Shown: positions 1 to 7,937 of the stretch, in pieces
Layout of the letters: each line of letters opens with the position of its first letter
Position numbering within the stretch: position 1 is the first letter of the stretch
Origin: Albirhodobacter sp042466415
GTDB lineage: Bacteria > Pseudomonadota > Alphaproteobacteria > Rhodobacterales > Rhodobacteraceae
Length of the DNA: 64,000 bases
Assembly: GCF_042466415.1 (NCBI RefSeq)
Contig: NZ_JAXHCH010000002.1
Coordinates: 1,364,001-1,428,000 of the forward strand
Direction: 5' to 3'
Notes under the pieces: model-generated
Database searches by the model: none
What the model was told of the DNA's origin: nothing
The model's input: only the letters and a program-made list of their open reading frames with translations
Program-made: the position numbers and the translations under genes

Positions 1-85
1 GCGCATTTTGCTCACCGTGAGCGGGACTTTAGGCTACATCATATTTAACCATTCGATCAAAGCACCCATCAACAACGAGGCCCCG

Positions 86-847
86 ATGACATTCGCGCAC
101 TACCCCTCCTTGAACGGCAAAACAGTGGTCATCACCGGCGGCGCATCCGGCATTGGTGAGGAAATCGTGCGCGCGATGATGGGCCAAGGCGCGCGGGTCG
201 GCTTTATCGATTTCGACGCGACACGCGGCGCGGCTTTGGCGGCAGAATTGGGCGGCGCGGCGGCGGGCATCGTCCATGCCAATTGCGACCTGCGCGATAT
301 CGAGGGGCTGCGCGAAGCGATCCAATCTCTCAAATCGCAATTGGGTCCGGCCGATATTTTGGTGAACAATGCCGCGCGCGATGATCGCCATGATTGGGCC
401 GATGTAACGCCCGAGTATTGGGACGAGCGGATGAATACCAATTTGCGGCACATGTTCTTTGCGATCCAAGCCGTTGCGCCCGATATGATCGCCAATGGGG
501 GCGGGTCGATCATCAACATTGGATCGAATTCGTGGTGGGAGGCGGTGGGCAATTTCCCTGCCTATGCGACCGCGAAAGGCGCAGTCCACGGCCTGACTCG
601 GACGATGGCACGCGATTTGGGCAAGCACCGCATCCGCGTCAACACGGTCGTTCCGGGGTGGATCATGACCGAGCGACAAAAGACCCTTTGGGCGACACCC
701 GAGGCGCTGGACGCGCATCAAAAACGTCAGTGTCTGCCCGATTTGATCGAGCCGGTCTATGTTGCGCGGATGGTGCTGTTTCTTGCCTCGGATGACGCGA
801 TGATGTGCACGGCCAGTAATTTCATGGTGGAAGCGGGATCGATTTAA
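86..847 (+). CDS. SDR-family NAD(P)-dependent oxidoreductase
   Basis: Classical short-chain dehydrogenase of 253 aa. The Rossmann motif TGGASGIGEE lies near the N terminus, NNAA in the middle, and the catalytic YATAK (Tyr-x-x-x-Lys) in the second half, followed by the usual NTVVPGWIMT loop. The frame is open to base 8, but I chose the ATG at 86 because GAGG sits 5 bases upstream and the Rossmann strand then starts at the normal position. The substrate is not evident from the sequence; sugar or polyol dehydrogenases of aldonate pathways are plausible. It stands alone before the azl pair, and any upstream operon partner is outside the window. Confidence 0.85.
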   Translation: MTFAHYPSLNGKTVVITGGASGIGEEIVRAMMGQGARVGFIDFDATRGAALAAELGGAAAGIVHANCDLRDIEGLREAIQSLKSQLGPADILVNNAARDDRHDWADVTPEYWDERMNTNLRHMFFAIQAVAPDMIANGGGSIINIGSNSWWEAVGNFPAYATAKGAVHGLTRTMARDLGKHRIRVNTVVPGWIMTERQKTLWATPEALDAHQKRQCLPDLIEPVYVARMVLFLASDDAMMCTASNFMVEAGSI

Positions 848-937
848 GCCCGTCGCAAACGCCCCCCACGCGTTTCGCACCCTTTATTTCATGTATCTGT
901 AACGCCTGTTTTCTTCCCCTCAATCTTCAGGATCGCC

Positions 938-1780
938 ATGTCGGCCTCTTTCAAGACATCTGCCGCGCAGAACGCCGCCGTGCAGGACATCGCCGTGCAG
1001 GACACTCCGGACATCGCCGGACACCGCCCCCCGCTCCCCGATCGCGCGCTGTTCCGCCGCGGCTGGCGCGATGGCTATGTGGCCTGCCTGCCGTTCATCC
1101 TCGTAATGGTGCCATTCTCGATCCTGTTCGGGGTTGTGGGAAAGGATGCCGGGCTCGATATTTTGCAAGTGATGGCGATGAGCATCGTTGTCATTGCAGG
1201 CTCAGCCCAATTCGCGGCGGTGGCGTTGCTGCAAGAAAACGCGCCGATCCTTATCATCCTCGCTGCATCGCTGGCGGTGAATTTGCGGATGGCGATGTAT
1301 TCGGCGGCCTTGCAGCCGCATGTCGGCAAGGCGCCGCGCAAGGCGCGGATGTTGATGGCTTATGCCATGGTCGATCAGACATTCGCCGTCGCCGTCAAAA
1401 CCTATGAGGCGCGCCCCGAGATGACGATGCCGGAGAAGATCGGCTATTATTTCGGATGTGTCTCGTGCATCTGCCCGCTTTGGTATTTGGGCTGTTTTGC
1501 GGGCGCTTTGATGGGGCAGGCAATCCCGCCAGAGCTTTCGCTCGATTTCGCGGTTCCGATTTGCTTCATCTCCGTGGTCGCGCCGATGTTGCGCAGCCTC
1601 CCCCATATCGCCGCCGCGCTCGCATCGAGCATCGTGACGGTGGTGTTCGCGGGGCTGCCGTGGAACCTCGCGCTGCTCATCGCGGCGGCGGTCGGCATGG
1701 TGGTTGGCGCACAGGTCGAATACTGGCGTGCGCGGCGCATCGCGGCACAGGCGCACCATGAGGGAGTGACCCATGATTGA
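938..1780 (+). CDS. azlC: AzlC-family branched-chain amino acid exporter, large subunit
   Basis: Inner-membrane protein of 280 aa in the AzlC family, which with a small AzlD partner exports branched-chain amino acids or their analogues. After a polar N-terminal tail of about 40 residues come several hydrophobic segments. The AzlC-typical stretch GSAQFAAVALL lies near residue 90 and NLRMAMYSAAL near residue 115. The stop overlaps the start of the next gene by 8 bases, the standard azlC-azlD coupling. Family assignment is firm; the exported substrate is inferred from the family. Confidence 0.88.
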   Translation: MSASFKTSAAQNAAVQDIAVQDTPDIAGHRPPLPDRALFRRGWRDGYVACLPFILVMVPFSILFGVVGKDAGLDILQVMAMSIVVIAGSAQFAAVALLQENAPILIILAASLAVNLRMAMYSAALQPHVGKAPRKARMLMAYAMVDQTFAVAVKTYEARPEMTMPEKIGYYFGCVSCICPLWYLGCFAGALMGQAIPPELSLDFAVPICFISVVAPMLRSLPHIAAALASSIVTVVFAGLPWNLALLIAAAVGMVVGAQVEYWRARRIAAQAHHEGVTHD

Positions 1781-2105
1781 TCCCAAAACCTTCTGGATCG
1801 TGACCGCGCTTTTGGGCATCGGCAGCTATTTGATCCGCTATTCGTTCATTGGTTTTTGGGGGGATCGGCAATTGCCGGACTGGGCGCAAACGCATCTGCG
1901 CTATGTCGCCGCCTCCGTGTTTCCGGCGCTGATCCTGCCCGCGCTGTTATGGCCCAAAGCCACGGAGGGCGAGATCGACCCCGCGCGGATCGTGGCGGCG
2001 GTTGTTGCGCTTCTTGTGGCCCGCACCGGACGCGTGACCACGGCGATTATCTTGGGAATGGCCACGCTTTACGGCGTGCAATGGGCGCTCAATTCTCTCG
2101 GGTAA
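1773..2105 (+). CDS. azlD: AzlD-domain small subunit of amino acid exporter
   Basis: Integral membrane protein of 110 aa, the usual AzlD length, with about four hydrophobic helices. It begins with IDPKTFWIVTALLGIGSYLIR, here cited by position 2-22, and has the AzlD-like signature of a conserved arginine after the first helix. It overlaps azlC by 8 bases, so the two are probably translated in a coupled way and form one exporter. A strong terminator follows. Confidence 0.85.
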   Translation: MIDPKTFWIVTALLGIGSYLIRYSFIGFWGDRQLPDWAQTHLRYVAASVFPALILPALLWPKATEGEIDPARIVAAVVALLVARTGRVTTAIILGMATLYGVQWALNSLG

Positions 2106-2127
2106 CCGTCTGCAAAACATCGCAATG

Positions 2128-2161
2128 AAAAAGCCCCACCGGCGAACCGGCGGGGCTTTTT
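2128..2161. terminator. Bidirectional rho-independent terminator between azlD and tctA
   Basis: AAAAAGCCCC at 2128-2137 pairs with GGGGCTTTTT at 2152-2161, with an inner CCGG/CCGG pairing and a GAA-type loop. A/T tracts on both sides let it work for azlD on the plus strand and tctA on the minus strand, which converge here. Confidence 0.9.
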
Positions 2162-2181
2162 GATGTCAAAAAGGCGAGGAC

Positions 2182-3714
2182 TTAGTCTTGCGTGCTGCTC
2201 TCGTCGCTTCCCGCCATTTTCATCCGGCGCTTGAGCACCTTGCCGAAAATCACAGGCGCGACAAAACCAAGGATCGCAACCGTCCAAAGGGTGATTGAAA
2301 GCGGGCTGTCAATCAATGTGCCCCAATTCCCGTTGTCGATCGTGATCGCACGGCGCAGGTTGTTCTCCATCGCGTTGCCAAGCAGTGTCCCGAGGATAAT
2401 CGGCACGAGCGGCACGTCAAACTTGCGCAACACCCAACCCAGAACACCGAAGCCGATCATCACCATCAGATCGAAGGTGGAGCCGGAAATCCCGTAGATC
2501 CCCACGAAGCTCACCATCGCCACCACAGGCATCAAGATACGCGGCGGGATCAGCAAGAGGCGGGTGAACAGGCCGACCATCGGGATATTCATCGCCAGCA
2601 ACATGAAGTTCGCGATGAACAGTGCCGCAATCAGGCCCCAGACCACATCGGGTTGCTGCGTGAACAAAAGCGGCCCCGGCGTGATGTTGAGCGACAACAA
2701 AACCGCGAGCAACACCGCCGTCGTGCCCGATCCGGGAACGCCCAGCGCGAGCATCGGAACCAAAGCGCCGCCTGCGGCTGCGTTATTGCCCGCCTCAGGT
2801 GCCGCGACACCGCGCGGATCGCCCGTCCCGAATGTGCCCTCTTTGTCGACAAGGCGCTTTTCCGTGGAATAAGCGAGGAAGGACCCCAAAGACGCCCCTG
2901 CCCCCGGCAAGACACCCGCGATGAAGCCTAGACCCGACGAGCGCAGCATGGTCGGCAAGGTGAACTTCAACACGCCCGGCGCCGGTGTGAGACGGCCAAT
3001 GTCCATCGCCGCTTTGTTCGCGCCACCGTGGCGATGCTCGAGGAACACGAACACTTCCGACAGGGCAAACAGGCCAACGATCGCGACAAGGAAGTCGATC
3101 CCGTCGTAAAGATGCGTCTCCCCGAAGGTGAAACGTGGCACACCCGTTTGGCTGTCGACCCCGATCATCGCAAGCCCAAGGCCCAGCGCCGCAGCGAAGG
3201 CGGATTTGGCTTGATTGGTCGAGGAGATCCCGCCCAGCGTGGCAAAGGCCAACACGAACAGGGCGAAATACTGCGCCGGTCCAAACAAAAGCGCGATTTT
3301 GACCAGCTGCGGAGCCAAGAGCGCAAGGCCGATCGTGGCAAGGAACGAGCCAATGAAGGAGGCAATGCCCGACAAGGCCAGCGCCTCGCCTGCACGGCCC
3401 GCCTGTGCCATCGGATACCCGTCAAGGCAGGTCATCATGGCGGGTTCATCACCTGGAATGTTGAGCAAGATCGACGAAATCCGCCCGCCATACATCGCGC
3501 CATAATAGACCGATGTCAGCAAGATCAGCGAGGGCGTCGCCCCCAAGCCCAACGAGAACGCCAGCGGGATCAAGATCGCGACACCGTTCGACGGCCCAAG
3601 ACCCGGCAGCGCCCCCATCAGCGTGCCAAGGAAACACCCCAGCAAGGCAAGGCCAACGTTTTGCCACGTCAAGGCGACGGCAAAACCGTCCGCAAGAGAA
3701 TATAGCGTATCCAT
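2182..3714 (-). CDS. tctA: Tripartite tricarboxylate transporter, large permease TctA
   Basis: Large membrane subunit (510 aa, normal for TctA) of a tripartite tricarboxylate transporter, a secondary uptake system for citrate-like carboxylates that works with a periplasmic receptor. It has about 10-12 hydrophobic segments. TctA landmarks include GALPGLGPSNGVA near residue 35, GAMYGGRISSILLNIPG near residue 72, and a second GVLPGAGASLGSFLAY near residue 270, reflecting the internal duplication. GAGGAGGG precedes the ATG. It is the last gene of tctCBA, 12 bases after tctB. The exact substrate cannot be read from sequence. Confidence 0.93.
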   Translation of the reverse strand: MDTLYSLADGFAVALTWQNVGLALLGCFLGTLMGALPGLGPSNGVAILIPLAFSLGLGATPSLILLTSVYYGAMYGGRISSILLNIPGDEPAMMTCLDGYPMAQAGRAGEALALSGIASFIGSFLATIGLALLAPQLVKIALLFGPAQYFALFVLAFATLGGISSTNQAKSAFAAALGLGLAMIGVDSQTGVPRFTFGETHLYDGIDFLVAIVGLFALSEVFVFLEHRHGGANKAAMDIGRLTPAPGVLKFTLPTMLRSSGLGFIAGVLPGAGASLGSFLAYSTEKRLVDKEGTFGTGDPRGVAAPEAGNNAAAGGALVPMLALGVPGSGTTAVLLAVLLSLNITPGPLLFTQQPDVVWGLIAALFIANFMLLAMNIPMVGLFTRLLLIPPRILMPVVAMVSFVGIYGISGSTFDLMVMIGFGVLGWVLRKFDVPLVPIILGTLLGNAMENNLRRAITIDNGNWGTLIDSPLSITLWTVAILGFVAPVIFGKVLKRRMKMAGSDESSTQD

Positions 3715-3726
3715 TCGCAGCCCTCC

Positions 3727-4158
3727 TCAGAACCCGAGCGGGCCCTTGGCAAGCGACAAGCCAAGAACCAGATGGAAAACAACGTAAATCCCGACCGAGG
3801 TCAGAACCCCGACGAGAACGGCTTGCAACGGTGCCGTGCCGAGCCGCCATGTGAGATAGGAAGCTGCGAGCGCCGTCGAGATGACAAAGCCAAAGCTTGG
3901 CAAAACGCTCGCGTAGAGCATCAAGGCCACGACGGCCGCGCCAATTTCGACCAAACGCATCAGCGGCGGCCACGCGGGTTCCGCATCGGGCTTGAGGGCG
4001 ATCACGAGCGAGGAGATGCCTAGCACGGTCGCGATGATAAGAGGAAAGGCCTTCGGCCCAACGGAGTCGGAGAGGAAACTCTCCTCGATGATCAACGCCG
4101 CCCATGCGAAACCAATCGCGAGTAGCAGCCCGATCACACCAAAGATGCGGTCGCTCAT
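3727..4158 (-). CDS. tctB: Tripartite tricarboxylate transporter, small permease TctB
   Basis: Small membrane subunit of 143 aa with four predicted helices, the TctB pattern (first helix at IFGVIGLLLAIGFAWAALII, a glycine/proline-rich turn at VGPKAFPLIIA, then two C-terminal helices). The frame continues 51 codons upstream, but the ATG at 4158 is preferred because it opens directly before the first helix and is preceded by AAGGAC. It lies between tctC and tctA and would be cotranscribed with them. Confidence 0.88.
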   Translation of the reverse strand: MSDRIFGVIGLLLAIGFAWAALIIEESFLSDSVGPKAFPLIIATVLGISSLVIALKPDAEPAWPPLMRLVEIGAAVVALMLYASVLPSFGFVISTALAASYLTWRLGTAPLQAVLVGVLTSVGIYVVFHLVLGLSLAKGPLGF

Positions 4159-4300
4159 AGCTTGTCCTTTGTGAAAACGGCCTTCGATGGCGGGGGCATC
4201 AAAGGTCTTGGTACGGATGCGGGGTCGTTCAAGGGGTTTTTCGGCAGGCGGAGCGCAATTCGCCCGTCGACCGCTGCACGCCAACCCTGACACATCCAGT

Positions 4301-4343
4301 CCCCCGCCCACGCCGCAACTTAGGCGGAGAGAGCGGGCGGGGG
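4301..4343 (-). terminator. Intercistronic hairpin between tctC and tctB
   Basis: CCCCCGCCC at 4301-4309 pairs with GGGCGGGGG at 4335-4343, with a nested CGCC/GGCG stem at 4311-4314 and 4323-4326. It starts seven bases after the tctC stop and lacks a clear U tract on the minus strand. Inference: it protects the tctC message or causes partial termination, giving more receptor than permease. Confidence 0.55.
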
Positions 4344-4349
4344 CTTGGG

Positions 4350-5339
4350 TTACTTGATGATCCCGATTTCTTTCGAGATTGCTTCGATCTGCATCACCGA
4401 CTCGTCAACGAAGGTCTGGAACTCGGCGCCTTGCAAGCTCAGCGGTGCGAGGCCGGACGCTTCCATCGTGGCTTTCCACTCATCGGATTCGTAAAGCGCG
4501 CCAATTTTCTCAACCCATGCGGCATAGGCATCATCAGACATCCCGCCCGGGCCGTAGAACCCGCGCCAGTTTGCACCGACCGCGTCAACGCCTTGCTCTT
4601 TCGCGGTTGGGAATTCGGCATACTCACCGCTCAGACGCTCGGGCGCCAAGACGGCGAGAACGCGGATATCACCGGAATCGACGAAGCCTTTGGCTTCCGA
4701 CATATCGCCCGTGAACGCCTGCACCGATCCTGCAAGAAGCTGGGTCACAGCCTCGCCGCCCCCATCGAACGCGATGTAACGAACGGCCCGAACATCATCG
4801 ATTCCGTAAGCGTTTGCCGCGATGAGAACCTTCAGGTGGTCCCAACCACCTACCGCAGAGCCCCCCGCAACCGCGATCGACTTGGGGTCGTTTTTCATTA
4901 CATCAAGAAGTTGTGGCAGCGTGGTGATCTCGCTATCCGCATCCACGGCAACGACGCCATAATCCGCGCCGACCGAACCGATCCAGCGCACTTGGTCACG
5001 CGTATTGCCCGGATAAGCCCCCTGCGCGAGACGTGTCGCGGTCGCGGTCGATGCCGCGACGATCAGATCGTTGCTATCGTTGCGCTTATTGACGACTTCG
5101 GCGAAGGCAACACCGCCGCCGCCGCCGGCGAGGTTCACAACCTGCATCGTTTTATCGATCAACTCGAGATCTTGCAGCGTCTTGCCAACCTGACGGCATG
5201 TGAAATCCCAACCGCCGCCGGGGTTCGCGGGGGCGATACACTCGGGCGACGTCGGGTTATAGCCCTGCGCGCCAGCGGACAGCGCCGTCATTCCCAACAA
5301 AGCAGCCGCGAGAGTCGTGCGGGTGTTCAAAAATTTCAT
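4350..5339 (-). CDS. tctC: Tripartite tricarboxylate transporter receptor TctC
   Basis: Periplasmic substrate-binding protein of 329 aa with a cleavable signal peptide (charged start, hydrophobic core LAAALLGMTALSAGA, probable cut at Ala-Gln near residue 25). The mature part carries TctC-family landmarks: ECIAPANPGGGWDFTCR, NLAGGGGGVAF, and AVAGGSAVGGWDHLK in the middle. It captures the carboxylate and delivers it to TctAB. First gene of the tctCBA operon, divergent from the regulator at 5640. Confidence 0.93.
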   Translation of the reverse strand: MKFLNTRTTLAAALLGMTALSAGAQGYNPTSPECIAPANPGGGWDFTCRQVGKTLQDLELIDKTMQVVNLAGGGGGVAFAEVVNKRNDSNDLIVAASTATATRLAQGAYPGNTRDQVRWIGSVGADYGVVAVDADSEITTLPQLLDVMKNDPKSIAVAGGSAVGGWDHLKVLIAANAYGIDDVRAVRYIAFDGGGEAVTQLLAGSVQAFTGDMSEAKGFVDSGDIRVLAVLAPERLSGEYAEFPTAKEQGVDAVGANWRGFYGPGGMSDDAYAAWVEKIGALYESDEWKATMEASGLAPLSLQGAEFQTFVDESVMQIEAISKEIGIIK

Positions 5340-5639
5340 GGTTTCCTCCTTAAGATTTCAGGCACCCTCGGGCGCTAGGGCCATCACCGGTCCGCTCGCG
5401 CGGTCTCCTCCCGATGAGGTGCCGTAGATGTGATAGCGCCGGAACCTGTCATGAACCTGTCAAACCACCCGCCCCTTTGCGCGCCCCTCTTGCGCCCGCG
5501 CCGTTGCTCCCTGTGATGCAAGGACTTGCGCGTCGGGGCCTATCGGCGGCACATTGAAGAGACCAGCGCGCGCCCCACGTGTTGCGCGATGAGGCTTTGC
5601 CACCTATCAGGCACTCAGGATCGGTTGGAGGAACGACAA
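5340..5639. other. Divergent tctC / tctD-like control region
   Basis: About 300 bases without a convincing gene. It must hold the promoters of both divergent units. The notable structure is the 11-bp direct repeat listed separately at 5443-5464. The frame of the response regulator is open back to 5526, but that extension lacks features of the family and is treated as non-coding. Confidence 0.6.
5443..5464. promoter_or_regulatory. Tandem 11-bp direct repeat, OmpR/PhoB-type binding site candidate
   Basis: AACCTGTCATG at 5443-5453 is followed at once by AACCTGTCAAA at 5454-5464. Two CTGTCA heptamers with an 11-base period are the architecture bound by OmpR/PhoB-type regulators, and CTGTCAT-N4-CTGTCA is very close to the enterobacterial Pho box. 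Between divergent tctC and its own regulator gene, it may be the TctD-like regulator site or a true Pho box; sequence alone cannot separate the two. Confidence 0.6.
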
Positions 5640-6311
5640 GTGCGGCTTTTGCTCGTTGAGGATGCCCAAGACATGGCGGAGGCTGTGATGATCCGCCTCG
5701 CGCGGTCGGGCATGGCTTGCGATCTGGCCGCGAGCTTGGATGAAGCGCGGGGGTTTTTGGATGTTCAACGCTATGATGTGATCATTTTAGATATCAACCT
5801 CCCCGATGGCTTGGGCACGGATCTTTTAGCGGAGCTGCGCGCGGCGCAAGATCGCACGCCTGTGTTGATGCTGACGGCGCTTTTCTCTGTCGATGACCGC
5901 GTGACTGCGCTCAATCTCGGGGCGGATGATTATCTCGTAAAACCATTTGATCACCGAGAGTTGGAGGCAAGACTTCAAGCACTTCACCGCCGTGAATCCG
6001 CCCAAAAAGGCGAGGAGATCAGGGTTGGTCAGTTGTGCTTTAACCCCACCGCCCAAACGGCGAGCGTACGCGAGGAGCCGCTGCATCTGACGCGGCGGGA
6101 ATTTGCGTTGCTGGCGATGCTGATACGCAACCGCGGGAAAATCATGAGCAAGGAGCGGCTGTTTGAGGGGCTTTTTTCGTTCAATGATGCGGATGTCGGG
6201 CTGAACGCAATCGAGCTCTACATCGCACGGCTGCGCAAAAAGCTCGTTCATGCGGGCGTGGTGATCGAGACGCAGCGCGGATTGGGCTATCGGTTGGATC
6301 TCGATGGCTGA
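5640..6311 (+). CDS. tctD: OmpR/PhoB-family response regulator, TctD-like
   Basis: Two-domain response regulator of 223 aa. The receiver starts at RLLLVEDAQDMAEA, with phosphoacceptor Asp in DVIILDINLPDG, Thr/Ser in VLMLTAL and Lys in DDYLVKPF. The C-terminal winged helix has LTRREFALLAMLIRN and ends IETQRGLGYRLD. I chose the GTG at 5640 because GGAGG at 5627-5631 lies 8 bases upstream and the receiver strand begins at residue 2. Divergence from tctCBA and the downstream TctE-like kinase suggest it activates the tricarboxylate transporter. Confidence 0.87.
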   Translation: MRLLLVEDAQDMAEAVMIRLARSGMACDLAASLDEARGFLDVQRYDVIILDINLPDGLGTDLLAELRAAQDRTPVLMLTALFSVDDRVTALNLGADDYLVKPFDHRELEARLQALHRRESAQKGEEIRVGQLCFNPTAQTASVREEPLHLTRREFALLAMLIRNRGKIMSKERLFEGLFSFNDADVGLNAIELYIARLRKKLVHAGVVIETQRGLGYRLDLDG

Positions 6312-6335
6312 CCATTTTCCCTTGCGCGCGCGCGG

Positions 6336-6383
6336 CCCATTGCCCGTCCCCCCATTTCCCGCCCCCCCATTGCCCGCCCCCCC
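6336..6383. repeat. 15-bp tandem repeat, three copies plus a partial, C-rich
   Basis: Three consecutive 15-mers, CCCATTGCCCGTCCC, CCCATTTCCCGCCCC and CCCATTGCCCGCCCC (6336-6380), then CCC. It fills the gap between the response regulator stop and the kinase start. The minus strand has runs of G that could form a G-quadruplex. Copy-number variation would change the gap by 15 bases without altering either protein. Confidence 0.9.
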
Positions 6384-6401
6384 GTATAACGGACCCGCGC
6401 G

Positions 6402-7937
6402 ATGAGCCGCCCTTCGCCTGCGCGCCACTGGCTGTCCTTACTGCGGCGCGGCGGCGTGGTATCAAGGCCGACCGCAGGGCACGCAATCGCGCCCGCCTCC
6501 ACCCTCTCACTCTCGGCGCGCGTGTCGCTGGGGGTGATATCGCTTCTGGTGGTGGGCGGAATTTTGACCTCACTGGCGGCCTTCGCCTATGGCCGCCAAG
6601 CCGCGCGCGAGGCCTATGACAGGCTTTTGCTAGGCGCCGCGAACGACATCGCCGCCTCTGTCATTGTCGTGGACGGTGCGCTCTCGGTCGATCTGCCGAT
6701 CTCGGCGTTTCAACTTCTTGCCCTGGCCCCCGAGGACCGCATCGCCTACCGTATCAGCGGCATCGATGGCGCGCGGCTGACGGGCTACGAGCTCGACCTG
6801 CCGCCGCGCCGCACAACGCCACGCCCGACCTTCATGGATGCCGAATTCGCCCATGAGCCCGCGCGGTTTGTCGCGGTCAGCAAACGGTTTTCGGAACGTG
6901 ATCTGGCCGGAACCGTTGAGATCGTCGTCGGCCAAACGCTGCGCGCGCGCAATGCGCTCGCCCTCGACATCACGCGTAACGCATTGATCGCGCTTGGCCT
7001 TGCGGGGGTTCTCATGTTGATCCTCGCCGCCCTGATGGTGCGCCATGCGATGCAACCGCTTGAGGCGATTGCAAGCGCTTTCGCCACCCGAGATCCGCAT
7101 GATCTGACGCCGATGACCACGCCAGTTCCGCGCGAAGCGGTGGTGATGATGCAGGCGATGAACGGGTTTATGGCGCGGTTGGATCGTCAGATCGGCGCGA
7201 TGCGCAATTTGATTTCCGACACCGCGCATCAGTTGCGCACCCCTGTCGCGGCCTTGCGGGCGCAAGCGGATCTTGCCGCCGAGGAGCGAGACCCCGACCG
7301 GCGCGCGTTGATTGTGGACCGCATCCACCGCCGCTCGCTGAGCTTGGGGCGCTTGCTTGATCAGATGCTCTCGCGCGCGTTGGTCATCCACCGTACCGAT
7401 AGCATTCGCCCGACCCCGATTGATCTGCGCGAAATCGCGCTTGATATCCTTGATGCGGGCGATCACGCGCTCTTGGCCCCCACGGCGGAGCTGAAACTCA
7501 AGATTGATGACCTCCCGGTGATGGTTCTGGCCGATGAGGTTTCTTTGAGCGAGGCCGCGAAAAACCTCGTCAGCAATGCCCTCAAACACGGGCGCGCGCC
7601 GGTGACACTTGGCGCAAGCTTTGAGCCGGATGCGACGGATGCGACACAGGTCACAGCAACCCTTTGGGTGCATGATGAGGGCGACGGCCCCAGCGACGAG
7701 GTTCTTGCCTTGCTCGGCCAGCGGTTCGCGCGCACCGCAGCCTCGCGCGGCGAGAGCGCAGGTCTGGGGCTATCGATCGGGCATGCCGTCGCGCAGGCGT
7801 TTGGCGGCACGCTGACCTTTGAACGCCCCCCGTCGGGTGGTTTTCGCGCATCGCTGCGATTGCCCCCCGCCAAGATTGACGCAGCCCTTGATGCCAACGA
7901 GGCAACGCCGCCCCGTCACCAAACCGGAGGGTTATGA
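6402..7937 (+). CDS. tctE: Sensor histidine kinase, TctE-like
   Basis: Membrane histidine kinase of 511 aa. Residues 1-45 are a polar cytoplasmic tail, followed by a first helix (LGVISLLVVGGILTSLAAFA), a periplasmic 2CSK_N-type sensor of about 125 residues, a second helix (ALIALGLAGVLMLILAALM), HAMP-like linker, HisKA with SDTAHQLRTPVAALRAQAD (H-box His) and a HATPase with NLVSNALKHG (N box), DEGDGPSD and AGLGLSIGHAV. The AHQLRTP form of the H box is typical of TctE kinases. Its stop overlaps the next gene, so kinase and binding protein are coupled. Confidence 0.86.
   Translation: MSRPSPARHWLSLLRRGGVVSRPTAGHAIAPASTLSLSARVSLGVISLLVVGGILTSLAAFAYGRQAAREAYDRLLLGAANDIAASVIVVDGALSVDLPISAFQLLALAPEDRIAYRISGIDGARLTGYELDLPPRRTTPRPTFMDAEFAHEPARFVAVSKRFSERDLAGTVEIVVGQTLRARNALALDITRNALIALGLAGVLMLILAALMVRHAMQPLEAIASAFATRDPHDLTPMTTPVPREAVVMMQAMNGFMARLDRQIGAMRNLISDTAHQLRTPVAALRAQADLAAEERDPDRRALIVDRIHRRSLSLGRLLDQMLSRALVIHRTDSIRPTPIDLREIALDILDAGDHALLAPTAELKLKIDDLPVMVLADEVSLSEAAKNLVSNALKHGRAPVTLGASFEPDATDATQVTATLWVHDEGDGPSDEVLALLGQRFARTAASRGESAGLGLSIGHAVAQAFGGTLTFERPPSGGFRASLRLPPAKIDAALDANEATPPRHQTGGL

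Noticed and set aside
6336..6383. CRISPR-like array
   Set aside because: The repeats are directly adjacent with no spacers, so it is a minisatellite.
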